A DNA stretch of 64,000 bases from Puccinia triticina (lineage: Eukaryota; Basidiomycota; Pucciniomycetes; Pucciniales; Pucciniaceae), in assembly GCF_026914185.1 (NCBI RefSeq), contig NC_070559.1:4314001-4378000 (forward strand), written 5' to 3'. The notes beneath the pieces are model-generated. The model saw nothing but the letters and a program-made list of their open reading frames with translations, was not told where the DNA came from and searched no databases. The position numbers were made by a program, and so were the translations under genes. Positions 49,461 to 61,852 of this stretch are shown one piece after another (position 1 is the first letter of the stretch; each line of letters starts with the position of its first letter).

Positions 49461-50504
49461 GGCAAGAGCAAGGGTGAAACGCTGCGCTCAGTGCATAGCA
49501 CTTCGAATCAAATCAATTCGAGTATTTGTATTTGTATTTGATTCAATTTGAATAATGCCAGGGCATATTTTTGCTTGAATATTTGAACAAAATCAAATAT
49601 TTCCTCAAATTGCCACCCGGGGCCATTTGGGCCCCGGAGGAGCTCCAATGAGCCGTCTATGGGCCCCAGGGTATAATACACAACCCAGAACCGGGGCTGC
49701 AGATATCTTATATCCTGGGCATCATCAAGTACCACCACCACAGCACTTCACAGAGCACCGCGACCGGGACCACAACCTGTGACCAACATTGGTTCCTGCC
49801 CACTAGGAGCTTTGGAAGGTAAGTATAGAATTAGTTCTGATATCTGCCAATCAATGAGAGTGACTGAAAAAACTATCCTGCTTTGTTTACAAATCACACC
49901 AGCAGAATCATGGCGAATGACAAAGATCCTACGCCAAATATCGCTCTGCAATCCATTCCATCATCATCACAGGAATTCCAGCTCAAGAGACGTAAATTGA
50001 TTGGTGTAAACCAATCAGAGACAGCGATCTCATTTTTCGGTCCTCCTGATTCAAGTGGAAAACGTACCTGCTTGATTGAGTATTGTGGCGATGTGCTCAT
50101 GTCAAACAAAACAACGAAGGCAAATTTTGTGAACCACATGGCTTGTAAGCACCCCGGTGAATGTAAAATTGCCCTTGAAGCTTCTGAAAATGCCAAAGAC
50201 GGCATTGAATCTCCCCTCAGTTCTAGTAGCCCGGCCGCTTCTTGTGAGATTACATGCCAAGGCAAACGGCATCGACCTCATAAATTGAGGAAGATGCTGG
50301 GAGCTCAAACAGCTGCGGAGAAAGGTGAGCAAAGCAAACCATTTCCCCGCAGTCAAAGCCACACAGCAGGAGAAGTGCAGATACTGATGACAGCTCAATG
50401 CTGATTACAGTTTTGGCATCCGCAGGCAGTAAGAACCAACACGTGGAACCACGCTGCCAAACGCCGTTAGAAAAAAGAATCACAGCAAAAACCAAAGGTA
50501 AGTA

Positions 50505-51288
50505 GCGTTGTGGTACGCAAAAATGTGATAAATCAAAAGTTTTTCTTGTGTACATACAGAAGGCCTCAAGATAACATCCATTTGACACCATAAATGGACT
50601 CCACAGCTAAATTAACCCCTATTCCCCACTGGAAGCATCACTGGAGCCCCACTACACTGGAAGTTAGACCCTCTGGACAACCTGTAGCACCCAGTCAACC
50701 ACCTGTCAGGCGCCTCAAGTCACATTCCCCGCACCATTCTATCCCCACTACATATATTGGTTTGGTTTTGTTTGTTATTTACATGACATCATGCAGCACT
50801 GCCCCTGCAGGCTGTGCCCCTTCAACTGAATGGTTCCCCACATTCTAGTTCCTTCTAACTCCACTTTGTTTGGTCTTATTACATCACCTGATCATTCCCT
50901 GCACAGCTTATGCACCCCTTGCATAAATTATGACATCATCTGGCACAGCCCCTCCTCATGTATGCACCCCTTGCATAAATTGTACACAGCCACTCCCTCT
51001 TAACTCCCTCATGTTGTACAGTCCAGGCCAGCTAAAATACCTCACTCAGGGGCTGCCCTGGAGCCAAAACCCCTCACATTTGTCTATATAAGGAGCTCTC
51101 TTCCCCCCCATTTGCAGTTCCTCATTTTATTACTCATCAAGTTTTATACTCACCCATCACCCAAAACACCTACGCACCCACTCAACCCTCTTACTTACAT
51201 ATAACAACCCTTACATACTGAATAACAACCTTTTTATACTGTGTCACGAGAAACTTATCTTGAGCTAACCACTCCTATCACTTATTAA

Positions 51289-51319
<31 letters not shown>

Positions 51320-51413
51320 AGCTAGTAGTATAGAAGGGCAGAGCTTGCACCTCCTTCATCCCCTTCTTGATTCAGCAAAAGGGTTTCATAACCACTTTTG
51401 AGTCTTACAGCGT
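50505..51413 (+). mobile_element. Solo LTR, 901 bp, in the Copia 5' LTR
   Basis: Runs 50509-51409 from TGTGGTACGC to GAGTCTTACA, flanked by GCGT (50505-50508, 51410-51413). The uninterrupted 3' LTR has a single GCGT at the matching place (near 57037). It carries a TATA module at about 51085 (CTATATAAGGAGCTCTC). Same family as 38518-39608. Confidence 0.9.
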
Positions 51414-51805
51414 AATTCTGAACTAACGGTCAAAGGAGAAAGAACTAAAGAGCTATCTCCGAATCTGTTAGACATCGTTGAACAGGATGAAAAACAGACC
51501 AATAAAGCCGCAGTAGCTACTCAAAGAGAAGATACTAAAAGCGGTGAGTGATTGTGTCCAAAGCTTAGAAAAGAGAATACAGAAGCTGAAGTTGATCATT
51601 GACGTTCTCTGAAACAGACAACGTCGAGAGACTTTTGTGCCGATTCTCCGAAGCAAAGAAAACTGGACCATAAGAGCCAAAGGCCCTCGTTCAGTAAGAA
51701 ACAAATATTTCTCTCAGCAGTTCTGCAAAAGCCTAAACTGACTAATAACTCGTCAACAGCTGCAGTGAACTGGAGGAATAATTCTCAACTTAAACTCAAA
51801 GCAGA

Positions 51806-53437
51806 CTCGGTGTCAGCCTACGTGATGCCAAGGATATTATCCTTCTAGCTACACGTGGTGCAAAGCTAAAGATTAGAGTTATAAAACTCTAAGACAAGGT
51901 TATAAGGGATAATTCCAATGTAATTGTTGGGAATTATGGTGTAAGAATAGGGCAATTTGGGCCAATTTAGACGTAATAAAATTGATATAATTAATCTTAA
52001 GAGGGGCTTGAGAAATCAGGGGTGTTTAATCCCTCTAGAATGAAGAACTGGGGCCTGTAAACAGGGGTGTTTCAAATCCCGGAAAGAAATGGCGGAGAAT
52101 CTCAAGAGAAGGGGCTTAAACTTACTAGTATAAGACCCTAGAGTGACTTGAGGTTCTTCAGGCGTGAAGTTGGGCAGTTGGAGGCGCTCAGAGGAGGTAA
52201 ACTTGAGGGCAGGGTGGTTACTGGACAGCTTCAGGGCGGAAATTGGGGCTAAAAATCACGAAAGTAGGTATTTTACCTGGCAAATCACAGGCTAATGAGG
52301 CTGTTGAAGGCGGGTAAAATACTAATGGGTAATGTCAAGCTGGGGAATCTCCTTTTGGGCGGAGAAAGGGCCCTTTTTATAGCCTAGGCAGGCCTCCAGG
52401 GGCGCCCAGGGGACATGGGGACACTTGTGGGCGCATTCTGAGGCAATTTGGTTGCGCTAGAAGGCGCTGTGGGTTGTGGAACCTTGGGGCTTGGATACAA
52501 GGGTTGCCAAGGACCATTTACAGAGGTTCTGCGTGATTTTACACATGCCTTACACGTCATGGGGGCTGGTTTGGGGGTTCTGTGACGCTCATTTCCGTGG
52601 AAATGTGCCACAGAAGGTACTAGAACTGGCTTCTGTGCACTTGTACACGTGCAAGCAGTGCTTCATACATGTTTTGGAGTCGCTTATTAAGTGCTCCAGC
52701 TCAGTTGACCCCTTCTACATATTTACTACAGTTGTAATTTACATGTAGTGAGGCTTGGGAGAAGCTGGGGTGCTTTCTAGTCTCTCCTGAGCACGCTACA
52801 AGAGTTCTTTTCAGTCTAGAATGTTTTTATATTGAATGACGTGGTAATTACATCTTGTTTGGTGTTTGATTACATGTGTACAAGACATATAACACATGTA
52901 ATATTGCTATTGGGGCGTATTCTGGCCCATTCTCACTTACTAGTAGCCTAGGCGCATTGGTTACGGGCCAGTTTATGCAATATGCATATATGTACACCTT
53001 GCGCGCGGGCTTGGGTGCGCCACGCAACCAATAAAGCCATCTTTTAAACTATACACAACACCTCAGTTACATCACTAAAACTGGGTGTAAACATATGTAC
53101 TTATATATACATATGCGTACAAGATCATTCACGCGGGGCGTGATGCACTTGCTTAAACTTTGAAGTTAGTTTACACAAGGAAGGGATAATAATTAAGGGT
53201 ACTTGTAAGAGAGGTACCCTAGGTTATTTTACCCGTAGAATCAGAATCTTCTATAATATTTTACTTATTGATTACACAAAGCTAAGTAATCAATTATTTA
53301 CATATGTATTTTAATGTTTTTGCCTAGTTTTACATATGTAAGAGTAATAATGTCTCTTTCATATGTAAAACTACTTTTTATATTTTCATTTGTATCTTGT
53401 CACAGTGGCTCTGCCATAGTAGCCAGCTGACACTCGG
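51806..53437. mobile_element. Solo LTR, 1,622 bp, in the Copia 5' LTR
   Basis: Runs 51811-53432 from TGTCAGCCTACG to CCAGCTGACA, with TGTCAGC/GCTGACA inverted ends and CTCGG on both sides (51806-51810, 53433-53437). The 3' LTR of the host Copia has the empty site near 57435. No coding region inside. A different family from the 901-bp solo LTR. Confidence 0.88.
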
Positions 53438-53656
53438 TAGAGCAACCAAGCTCCTTGTCTTAAAAGATAGAGCGGCTAGTTGCTTGCTCTTAGGTACTAT
53501 ACCAGCTTCTCTATTTTTAATCTATAAATTGTATATAGATTATAAATAGAGTCTAACTAAGAAATAAACTCTTAGCTCTTTGAAATCTTTCAGATTTACA
53601 GTCTTGGTGCTACGAACGCAACATCAAATTGCAAAGACTAGGAGCAAGACAACGAA

Positions 53657-56600
53657 ATGGCCGATTCAGATGGTGACTCGAGCGACAGCACAAGCGGCAA
53701 GCCTATGATGAAGGTTCCCAAGTTCCCAGGCAAGAACTTTGAGATTTGGGAAAAGAAAATTTGCATGGTGCTATCTGAATACAATCTGGTGAACTACATC
53801 GACAACCCACCTCTACCCAACATGAATCGGAAAGCCAAGACTAAAGCGCAAAAGGCGGCGAATTTACTATGCGCGAATCTGACCGACGGCGTATTCAACA
53901 CCGTCGTTAAAAAGGACAACTCAAGCAATCCGTACGAGCTCTGGCAGATGTTCAAGTCAGTCTATGCGTCAGATTCAATATTGGCGAGCTATGAGGTCTG
54001 GGCGAAGTGGGAGGACACCCAGTTTAACGATGACATGGCGGCTTACATAGTCGGTATCGAGGAGTGTCTTTCCAAGTTTGATTCGCTAGGGATGGTGGTT
54101 CCAGACTTTGTGATCTGCTGTAGTATCATAAGTTGTATTACAAAAAAGAGACCTTTCTTAATGCAAAGTCTTTTCGGAGATCTCGATTCTCTCGGTAAAC
54201 GAAAGTTCGTGATCAATCGCTTGAGGGAAGTAGGACGATTCGAACGTGCCAACAAACGGAAGGCTCCAGATACTAGTTCATCACACACCTCATCCACTGC
54301 GTTGGTAGCCGATGTCGCAAACAAGAAGAAGCGGACGTATGCGCCGATAACGTGTCCGGGCAAGAAGCACAATCCTGAGGCAAGCCACACGGAAGATGAG
54401 TGTTGGACTCTTCATCCAAATCTTTTCAAAGACCATCTCAAAAAGAAGAAAGCCGCAGCCGCAAAGAAAGCAAAGGAGAAGAGCTCCTCCTATCATGCCG
54501 AGGCCGATTTGTCGAGTGCTCAATTGGACAGTAACAACATTCGGCCGTCGTTCACCTTCCTGTCAAATTCGGGCTTATTGAAGTCGCAAACGACAATCCT
54601 TGACTCGGGGGCCAGCAATCACATGCTGACTTCAATGGGATACTTCAAAACTACTAGTCCCGTATGCATCGATATCGCGACGGGGAGTGGACCTGGGCAA
54701 CTAGTGGCAACTGCCAGAGGTGACGCGTTGCTACCGCTAGCAAATGGAGGGACTCTCACGCTCAAAGACGCGCTTTTTGTTCCAAACCTCACCAGGAACT
54801 TGGTTAGCATGCTCATTTTGATGAAAGCACGTTTCCCGAATGTGGCGCACTCAGGAGGGGCTACAAGTTGACAACTTATCCAATGGGGATCGGCTACCGC
54901 TGTTCAACTCGGAGGCTGAGCTGCCTTTTGAAGATTTGGAGGAAGAGGCGGAGTCAACCTTGGAAGAGCGTGATGATGATGGCGAGGCGGAGAGATCGGA
55001 CATTGAGGACATACTAGCGAAGCTAAAACGGGCCATTCCAGCGGAAGAACCTGTCGAAGGGTCCGAGGACTGGGAGGAGGACGAAAGTCAGCTTCCGGGC
55101 AAGGAAATCATCGGCAACATCGATAGACGAAACATTGTAGACAGGAAGAGAGAACGGAAGCAGGCGTACATCGTGACTGTCTTGATAGAGCCCAAGAATC
55201 ACAAGCAGGCCATGGCGTGTGCGGAAAGTCAAAGCTGGGTGGAAGCGGAAAAGAAAGAGGTCGAGAACATGCACAAGCATAACGTCTGGATTGTTCGTGT
55301 TTGAGTCAAATCTGACAACCCGATCCCGGCGACATGGGCCTACAGAAAAAAGCTAGGCTCAAGCAACGAAGTGGTCGAATTCAAGGCCCGGATATGTGCG
55401 CAGGGGTTTCGGCAGGTCCACGGCTTGAATTTTGAGGCCAAGTATGCGCCGACTGGTAAACCAGCTTCCCTCAGGTTTCTTCTTTCCTTTGCGGTAAAGC
55501 ATGGGTTGCAAATCCATCAGCTAGACGTAAGGAGCGCTTTCCTTACCTGTCCACTTGAAGACAAGGTGAATCTCCTGCCGCCACCGGGATTGGACTGTCC
55601 TGCGAACTCGGTACTTGAACTGAAGAAAGCAATATACGGCTTGAAGCAGGCCCCACTCGTGTGGTACAAGAGACTCTTGGGTTATCTCTTCTCGCTAGGT
55701 TTCAAGGCAGCAATCTCGGATCCCTGCGTCTTTTGGAGAACGGCGGAAAAAGGAAAACCAGCTACCTGGATTTTTGCGCACGTTCACGATCTAGTAATCA
55801 TTAGCAACAAGCCAGAAGTCTTTAAAGCAGAAATGGAAAGAGAATTCGAGATTAAGTATATGGGGCAGGCGGAATTTCTCTTGGGAATGAACATTGATAG
55901 GTTCAACGGCAGCATTCAAATCAATCAGACTCAATACATTGACAGAAAGTTGGAAGAATTTGGTCTTGAGAATCTTCATCCGGCAACGTGTCCGTTGAAT
56001 CCAAGAGAATATTTGAAGAAAGCGACTGCAGAAGAAGTGAAGGCATTTGAAAACCTGGGAGTCAGCTACAGAGGGCTGGTTGGATTGTTAAACTATCTTA
56101 GCATCCTGACAAGACCGGACATCTTGTATGCGGTTAGCACTCTTTCACAATATCTTGAAAGACCGGGTATCAAACACTATCAAGCGGCGATTCAAGTGTT
56201 CAGGTATCTCAAAGGCACGCGCTCAATTGGGCTCACATATGCGAAGCAGGCTGAAAATATACTGAAGGCATTCGTTGATGCCGACTGGGGAAATTGCCCA
56301 GACACCAGAAGATCTACCACGGGCTATGTAGTTCTAGGTGGCGGGCACTTGATCAACTGGAAGTCAACAAAACAAAGCACGGTCTCATTGTCAACGACGG
56401 AAGCGGAATACAAGGCCCTGTCCGACCTTGGACGTGATCTCGCGTGGGTGGTAAATCTCGCAGATGAAACGCTATTTCTGCCAAATCACAACAACATCAC
56501 GGTGAACATTGACAATTGGGGAGCCATCAATCTTGCAAAAAGCAAAACTTCGCAAAACAGTTTTCGGACTAAGCATATGTCGATCCGGCTGCATTTTGTG

Positions 56601-56810
56601 CGAGAACTCATAGCGGTCGGACTCATGAAACTCGCCTACATCAAGACTCATCTCAACTCTGCCGACTTACTAACAAAGCTGGTTGGCAGATCAGTCATCA
56701 GAAAGGCGCTTCAAAACCTGTCAATCATTCCAATCTCTGAATCTGCTTCGAATCTTGTGACTCAAAGCATGGATGGCTGTGAGATTACATGCCAAGGCAA
56801 ACAGCATTGA
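53657..56810 (+). pseudogene. Copia gag-pol with integrase deleted and altered RT active site
   Basis: 53657-54871 is one frame with gag (PKFPGKNFEIWEKKICMVL), a C-H-H-C cluster (CPGKKHNPEASHTEDECW) and the protease motif ILDSGASNHML. The sequence then jumps to an acidic linker (54900-55130) without any integrase core, so an internal deletion removed it. Reverse transcriptase follows (WAYRKKLGSSN, DVRSAFLTC, KKAIYGLKQAP) after an in-frame TGA at about 55302. The YVDD-type box is HVHDLVI, losing one catalytic Asp. RNase H (FVDADWGN) runs to the end; the stop falls inside the 3' LTR. Cannot transpose on its own. Confidence 0.88.
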
Positions 56811-57595
56811 CCTCATAAATTGAGGAAGATGCTGGGAGCTCAAACAGCTGCGGAGAAAGGTGAGCAAAGCGAACCATTTCCCCGCAGTCAAAGCCACGCA
56901 GCGGGAGAAGTGCAGATACTGATGACAGCTCAATGCTGATTACAGTTTTGGCATCCGCAAGCAGCAAGAACCAACACGTGGAACCACGCTGCCAAACGCC
57001 GTTAGAAAAAAGAATCACAGCAAAAACCAAAGGTAAGTAGCGTAATTCAGAACTAACAATCAAAGGAGAAAGAACTAAAGAGCTATCTCCGAATCTGTTA
57101 GACATCGTTGAACCGGATGAAAAACAGACCGATAAAGCCGCAGTAGCTACTCAAAGAGAAGATACTAAAAGCGGTGAGTGATTGTGTCCAAAGCTTAGAA
57201 AAGAGAATACGGAAACTGAAGTTGATCATTGACGTTCTCTGAAACAGACAACGTCAAGAGACTTTTGTGCCAATTCTCCAAAGCAAAGAAAACTGGACAA
57301 TACGAGCCAAAGGCCCTCGTTCAGTAAGAAACAAATGTTTCTCTCAGCAGTTCTGCGAAAGCCTAAACTGACTAATAACTCGTCAACAGCTGCAGTGAAC
57401 TGGAGGAATAATTCTCAACTTAAACTCAAAGCACACTTGGTAGAGCAACCGAGCTCCTCGTCTTAAAAGATAGAGCGGCTAGTTGCTTGCTCTTAGGTAC
57501 TATACCAGCTTCTCTATTTTTAATCTATGAATTGTATATAGATTATAAATAGAGTCTAACTAAGAAATAAACTCTTAGCTCTTTGAAATCTTTCA
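56778..57595 (+). repeat. 3' LTR of the nested Copia element
   Basis: 818 bp; the uninterrupted reference copy for the two solo-LTR empty sites. It contains several GTAAGT/GTGAGC donor-like and CAG acceptor-like sites and an AATAAA near 57567. Confidence 0.9.
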
Positions 57596-59955
57596 CTTCT
57601 CAGTCCATGCCAACAATAAAAGCCAAAGGATCTCTCCAAAAGATTATGCTCAAGTGTTGACAGTCAAATTTTGACTCTAATCTTATCGACTGGATCATCA
57701 AAGACCAGCTACCTTACGCCAAAGTCAAATGTCCTGAATTCATCAAGATGATCCATGGACTTGACCCGGGGATTAGAATACTTGGCAAACATATGGTCTC
57801 TTGTAGAATCAAGGGGCTTTACGCAGATAGCAAGCCAGTAGTATTTAGCTTTTTGAGAAATGAATCCAAGCGCTTCTCTTTCACGACCGATATCTGGTCC
57901 TCGGCTAGCAGAACACCTTATATATCCCTTACGTGTCATTTCATCTCAAAAGATTGGAGGGCTGATTCAGCAACGATTGGCTTCAAACCCTTCCGAGAAA
58001 AGCACACTGGCGCCAACATCCATGACAAAATACTCCAGATCCTCAAAGAATTCTTTTGCGATCAGGAACTTGACGACTTGAATTCAAAAAAAAGGAAATT
58101 AATTGAACTTGATGAGACGTCTGAAAAAAAAGCTACCTCATCCAAATCCAATACTTATGACCATGAAACACAATCTAGTGACGAGAATGAAGCTGTATCA
58201 ACTGTTGAAGCAGATCTCTCTGATCTCGCAAAGCAAATTGTCTTGATCACGTTGGACAATGCTTCAAACAACAACAAATTCATCCAGACCGCCCTCAAAT
58301 CCAAACTCCTGATGTCTCCTGAAGATCACATTAAATGCTTTGCACATATTCTAAACCTAGCAGCAAACAAAGTTCTCCAAGTTGTTGAGAAATCATTATC
58401 AAAACTTCGGGCAGTTTTACATATCCAACAGTCCAATCAAGTGTATAGCACATTCCAGGGTCTCTGCAAGGATAACAATGTTAAAGCTTGAAAGCCACTC
58501 ATCAACAACGCCACCCGCTGGAATTCAACCTTCAACATGCTTGATTTAGCCCTTGTTCAAAGACCTGCAATCGACGACCTCATTTCCTCATACCAGAAAA
58601 CTAACCAAGCTAATCAGAAGGCAAAAAAATCAAAATCTAAATCAAAGAAGAAGGCAAAATCCAGCGCTGGAAAATCCCAAATTATCAATGCGGTGCGTGC
58701 GGTTAATGATAAGAAAACTTGTGAGATTGTCAGTATTCCTTTTGGACTTCATGTTAATTGTGTATTCTTTGGGTCGGATGCTAATATAAGATGTCTCCAA
58801 TGTAACAGGAAGTGCTCAAAGACGATGATTGGAACCTTTATGAGTGGATTCATGCCTTCTTGGAGAAGTTCCAGCAGGCATCTCTTGACACCCAAGGCAA
58901 ATTCTATGCAACACCAACAATTGTCATACCGTGGTACAAGGGGCTGATGGACCACTGCAACGAAAACATGCAGAATTTCTCCAAATCCTGCTGCCAATTG
59001 AGATCGGTCATGATCAAAGCAGCTCAAGCTGCTATTGACAAACTTGAAGGCTAATACATAGTCTACTCCCAACACTCAATACTTGTGGTTGTTTTGGATC
59101 CGCGTTTCAAGCTTGCTCTCTTCAAACACCCAACCTCTGCAGCCAAAACAACAATGATGATACAAATGGCGAGACTCAGATCCAGTTCAAAGATGATGCG
59201 ATGAGGTTTTTACAAGCAGCTTTTGAAAATTACTGGGCAAAAGTTTTGGTCAAGCATAAATCACAAACAGATGCAACTGCTTCCAAATTGGTTTCCAAGA
59301 AGGCAAAGGACAAACTCCAATTCCACCCATTATAGAAATACAAGAAGCCATCAAAGGCATCAAACAACAAAATTTCAACCTACCTGCAGATGTCTGATCC
59401 ACCACTTGAGAAAGACATCCTCAACTGGTGGAAGGAAAATCAATATGTACTTCCAACACTCTCGATGATTGCAAAGGACTACCTTGCAATGCCAGCCAGT
59501 TCAGCAGCGAGTGAACGTGTTTTCTCTCAATCAGGTAATCTTGTTAGTCTAAAAAGAATTTGTCCCTCAGGTGACTCATTTGAGTCTAATATGTGTATGA
59601 GACCTTGGCTCCAAGGCAATCTAGTTGATAAGGCATATAGTGCCATTAAAATTGACAAGTAGTTTCCTTTTTTTTATGTTTTTTTCACCTTTTTCTCTCA
59701 GAAGATTACATAGAACACACACAATACATAGTATACACGCTAAATTGAAATAAAATAGGCTTAAAATGACTGTCTGAAGTGAAAATAATAATCATTGATC
59801 TACAGAAACAAACCAAAACACCTCAAATGTCTTTTTTGATGTTTTTGGTGATTTTTGGAAGTTTTCTTTTGAATATCTCCGAATATTTGAATATTTGACA
59901 AATCAGTATTCCAGTGTCTCAAAAAACACATCAAATACCACAGTTCTATGCACTG

Positions 59956-60410
59956 GGACTTCCCTCTTTACCCTTGAGCTGACCTGTAATCACTTGGACG
60001 AGTGTGTACAGGCCAGCATTGTTTCTGCCCAGGCGCAGGGCCCTGGCAACCAAAGTTGAGGTTTTCAGGGTGTAAAGCATGAGGACCCAGGTCTTGTGCA
60101 GCTGGGTTGGATACTTAAAGGTTGTGAGGGAAGCTGTTTGTCCCCCCAGGGGATCTGGTTTAGTCCCACCCCCTCCCTGGAGCCCACTAATCACTTGATT
60201 AGGGTCTCCTTGATTACATTTTTGACCAACCTTTTTTTGCCTGTTGCTCTGGCACAGGCTGGAGGGTCAATCCGAGGTGCCCTCCAGGGTGTTTGGGGAT
60301 TAATTTAAACTTTTATGGGATTTTTGCTAATGAGCAGAGGCAAAAACTTTGATCTTGCCTTCTGTGTTTCTGTGATTTTAATAAACTTGGATTATCTTTC
60401 ATTTCTCACC
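59956..60410 (+). repeat. Dispersed ~450-bp repeat (copy 2)
   Basis: Opposite-orientation copy of 38033-38513. It starts right at the hAT terminus and ends after TTTTAATAAACTTGGAT. Confidence 0.6.
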
Positions 60411-61323
60411 CCACTTTTTACCTGTATTTAGTATCTTCTGACACCAAGGGTGGGCCGTTACGTAAAGAAAGAATGACACACACTTCAGATCAATGAAACT
60501 GGAGGACTTCCCATGAATCTGGGATTCCAGATTTTTCACATTTTACAGGGAAATCTAGGACCTAGAGTCCTAATGCCCAGATTTTTATGCAAAATCTGAA
60601 AAAATATGAGTTTCCAGATCAAAAGGAAGTCCTCCACTGACTTGGCATCAGCTCCATCCCTCAAGTTTTGCACAGTGTGACATCAATTGTTTCTAGTTGT
60701 AGTGCTTGGCAACCTGAGATAGTTATTCATTTTTGTGGGCAATGAATAATTACATATGTGGAACAGTATTTCTTATGGGGCTGTTGATTTTTACAATTTC
60801 TCTTTTACCATGTGGGTACATTGTAAAACCATGAAATTGTAAATTTGCATACCAGCCAAAATAAATTAAATTTGCAATTTAACCCTGGAAATCAGGGGCC
60901 TCAAAAGAAGCCCTTGCAAAAATTAAATTGCAAAATAGGCCACAGAGGTCTTTACTGTAAGCAATTCCAAACTAATTTCTACCACCACTGGCCATTTTAA
61001 AAATGGCCATGGTCAAAGTACATATCCAAGCCCCAAAAAATAAAATTGCAGCTTCTTTTTTGAAATTTGAATAAAATTGCAAAAAAGGTATTGTAAAAGT
61101 ACACATTCCGCCTATTATATGTAAAATTGCAATGCCTTGAAAAAAAGGCCCCAAAGGCCTGAAAAAAAACAAGGCAACACATGATACATTAAGAGGTCGA
61201 AAACAGGGAAGGAGAGAGGAGAGAAAATAAGCCAAGAGGGAGGGGAATGGGGAACCACAAGCAGATAAGATCAAGGACAGGGGAAGAGATCAAGGAAAGG
61301 GGAAGGGGGAAACAGCAAAGAGA

Positions 61324-61852
61324 TCATGAAACTCGACGTGAAGATCTGCGCATCGGTACCTTTGACTTGACAGCGCTGATTTTTTCCCTGGCGGCAGCTG
61401 CCCTCCAAGCAGCCATGGCCTTCTGAGTGCCCGCGGCCTTCTGAGCAGCAACCACTTCGTCCGAGGGAGCGGAGTTCTGGCTTGGGGTGTCTTTGTGAGA
61501 TGTGGGCGCAGGTCGATCACTCAAACTCGAGGCCAGGTTTCCGAGGTCAATGAGGAGGGACTTCCTTGGATTTCCTGGGTTCTGGGCTTGAAACTTCACA
61601 TTCTCGGCGGTGAAGTGAGCTTTCCAGTTGGCTGCCGAGCAGGCCGCGATGCGCTCCCAGTCCGCACCGCTCAACAGGGCCGGCTGAAATTTGCTGTCGG
61701 ATATGATTGGCTTCCAAGGGCGACCACGTTTTCTGGCAGGCTTCTTGGGGGCTGACTCTGAAAAGGGGACATTGGGACCCAAGGCCAATGGAGCAGATGC
61801 TGCGGCAGGGTCCGGTAGCGAGTCTTGCGGAAGCAGACCATCAAGAGTGTAT
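61324..61852 (-). CDS. Short AT-hook protein in the DNA element (start unclear)
   Basis: Minus-strand frame ending at 61324, open upstream to about 61852 but with no ATG found in frame. It carries KKPARKRGRPWKP, an AT-hook core (RGRP), which binds AT-rich minor groove. A following block, LLSGADWERIAACSAANW, and an Ala-rich basic C-terminus (MRRSSRRVS) complete about 150-170 aa. No catalytic domain. Either a DNA-binding factor of the element family or the remnant of a longer transposase N-terminus. Confidence 0.4.

Larger units (their letters stand above)
50238..57600 (+). mobile_element. Copia LTR retrotransposon inside the hAT transposase
   Basis: The element is 50243-57595, with CTTCT on both sides (50238-50242, 57596-57600). 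The 5' LTR spans 50243-53592 but contains two later solo LTR insertions; subtracting them with one duplication each (905 and 1,627 bp) leaves 818 bp, exactly the length of the 3' LTR (56778-57595). LTRs run TGTGAGATTACATGCC to GAAATCTTTCA. LTR sequence differences are more numerous than in the Copia at 17 kb, so it is older. Confidence 0.93.
49910..59662 (+). pseudogene. hAT transposase, interrupted by a Copia element and with stop codons
   Basis: Frame from ATG 49910 (MANDKDPTPN) to 50242, then resumes at 57601 after the Copia insertion with no frame change. The N-terminus has a BED-type finger (CLIEYC...FVNHMACKH). Downstream parts show the RNase-H-like core (SFTTDIWSSASRTPYIS, VLITLDNASNN), TRWNSTFNMLDLA, an intron near 58692-58809, VVVLDPRFKLALF, and the C-terminal dimerisation domain (DILNWWKENQ, PASSAASERVFSQSGNLVS) to 59662. 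In-frame stops occur at 57658 (TGA), 58489 (TGA) and about 59052 (TAA), and a frameshift lies between about 59150 and 59390. Not functional. Confidence 0.88.
49489..59955 (+). mobile_element. hAT transposon, decayed, with nested LTR insertions
   Basis: Left end CAGTGCATAGCACT (49489) and right end as its inverted near copy (to 59955; CAGTGCATAGAACT on the minus strand). Subterminal sequence at both ends is rich in GAATATTTG-type motifs. The 8-bp flanks (GCTGCGCT, GGACTTCC) do not match, so a duplication is missing or has decayed. Without the 7,358-bp Copia insertion the element is about 3.1 kb, a normal size for hAT. Confidence 0.7.

Noticed and set aside
49489..59955. 8-bp target duplication around the hAT element
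   Set aside because: The flanks GCTGCGCT and GGACTTCC do not match.
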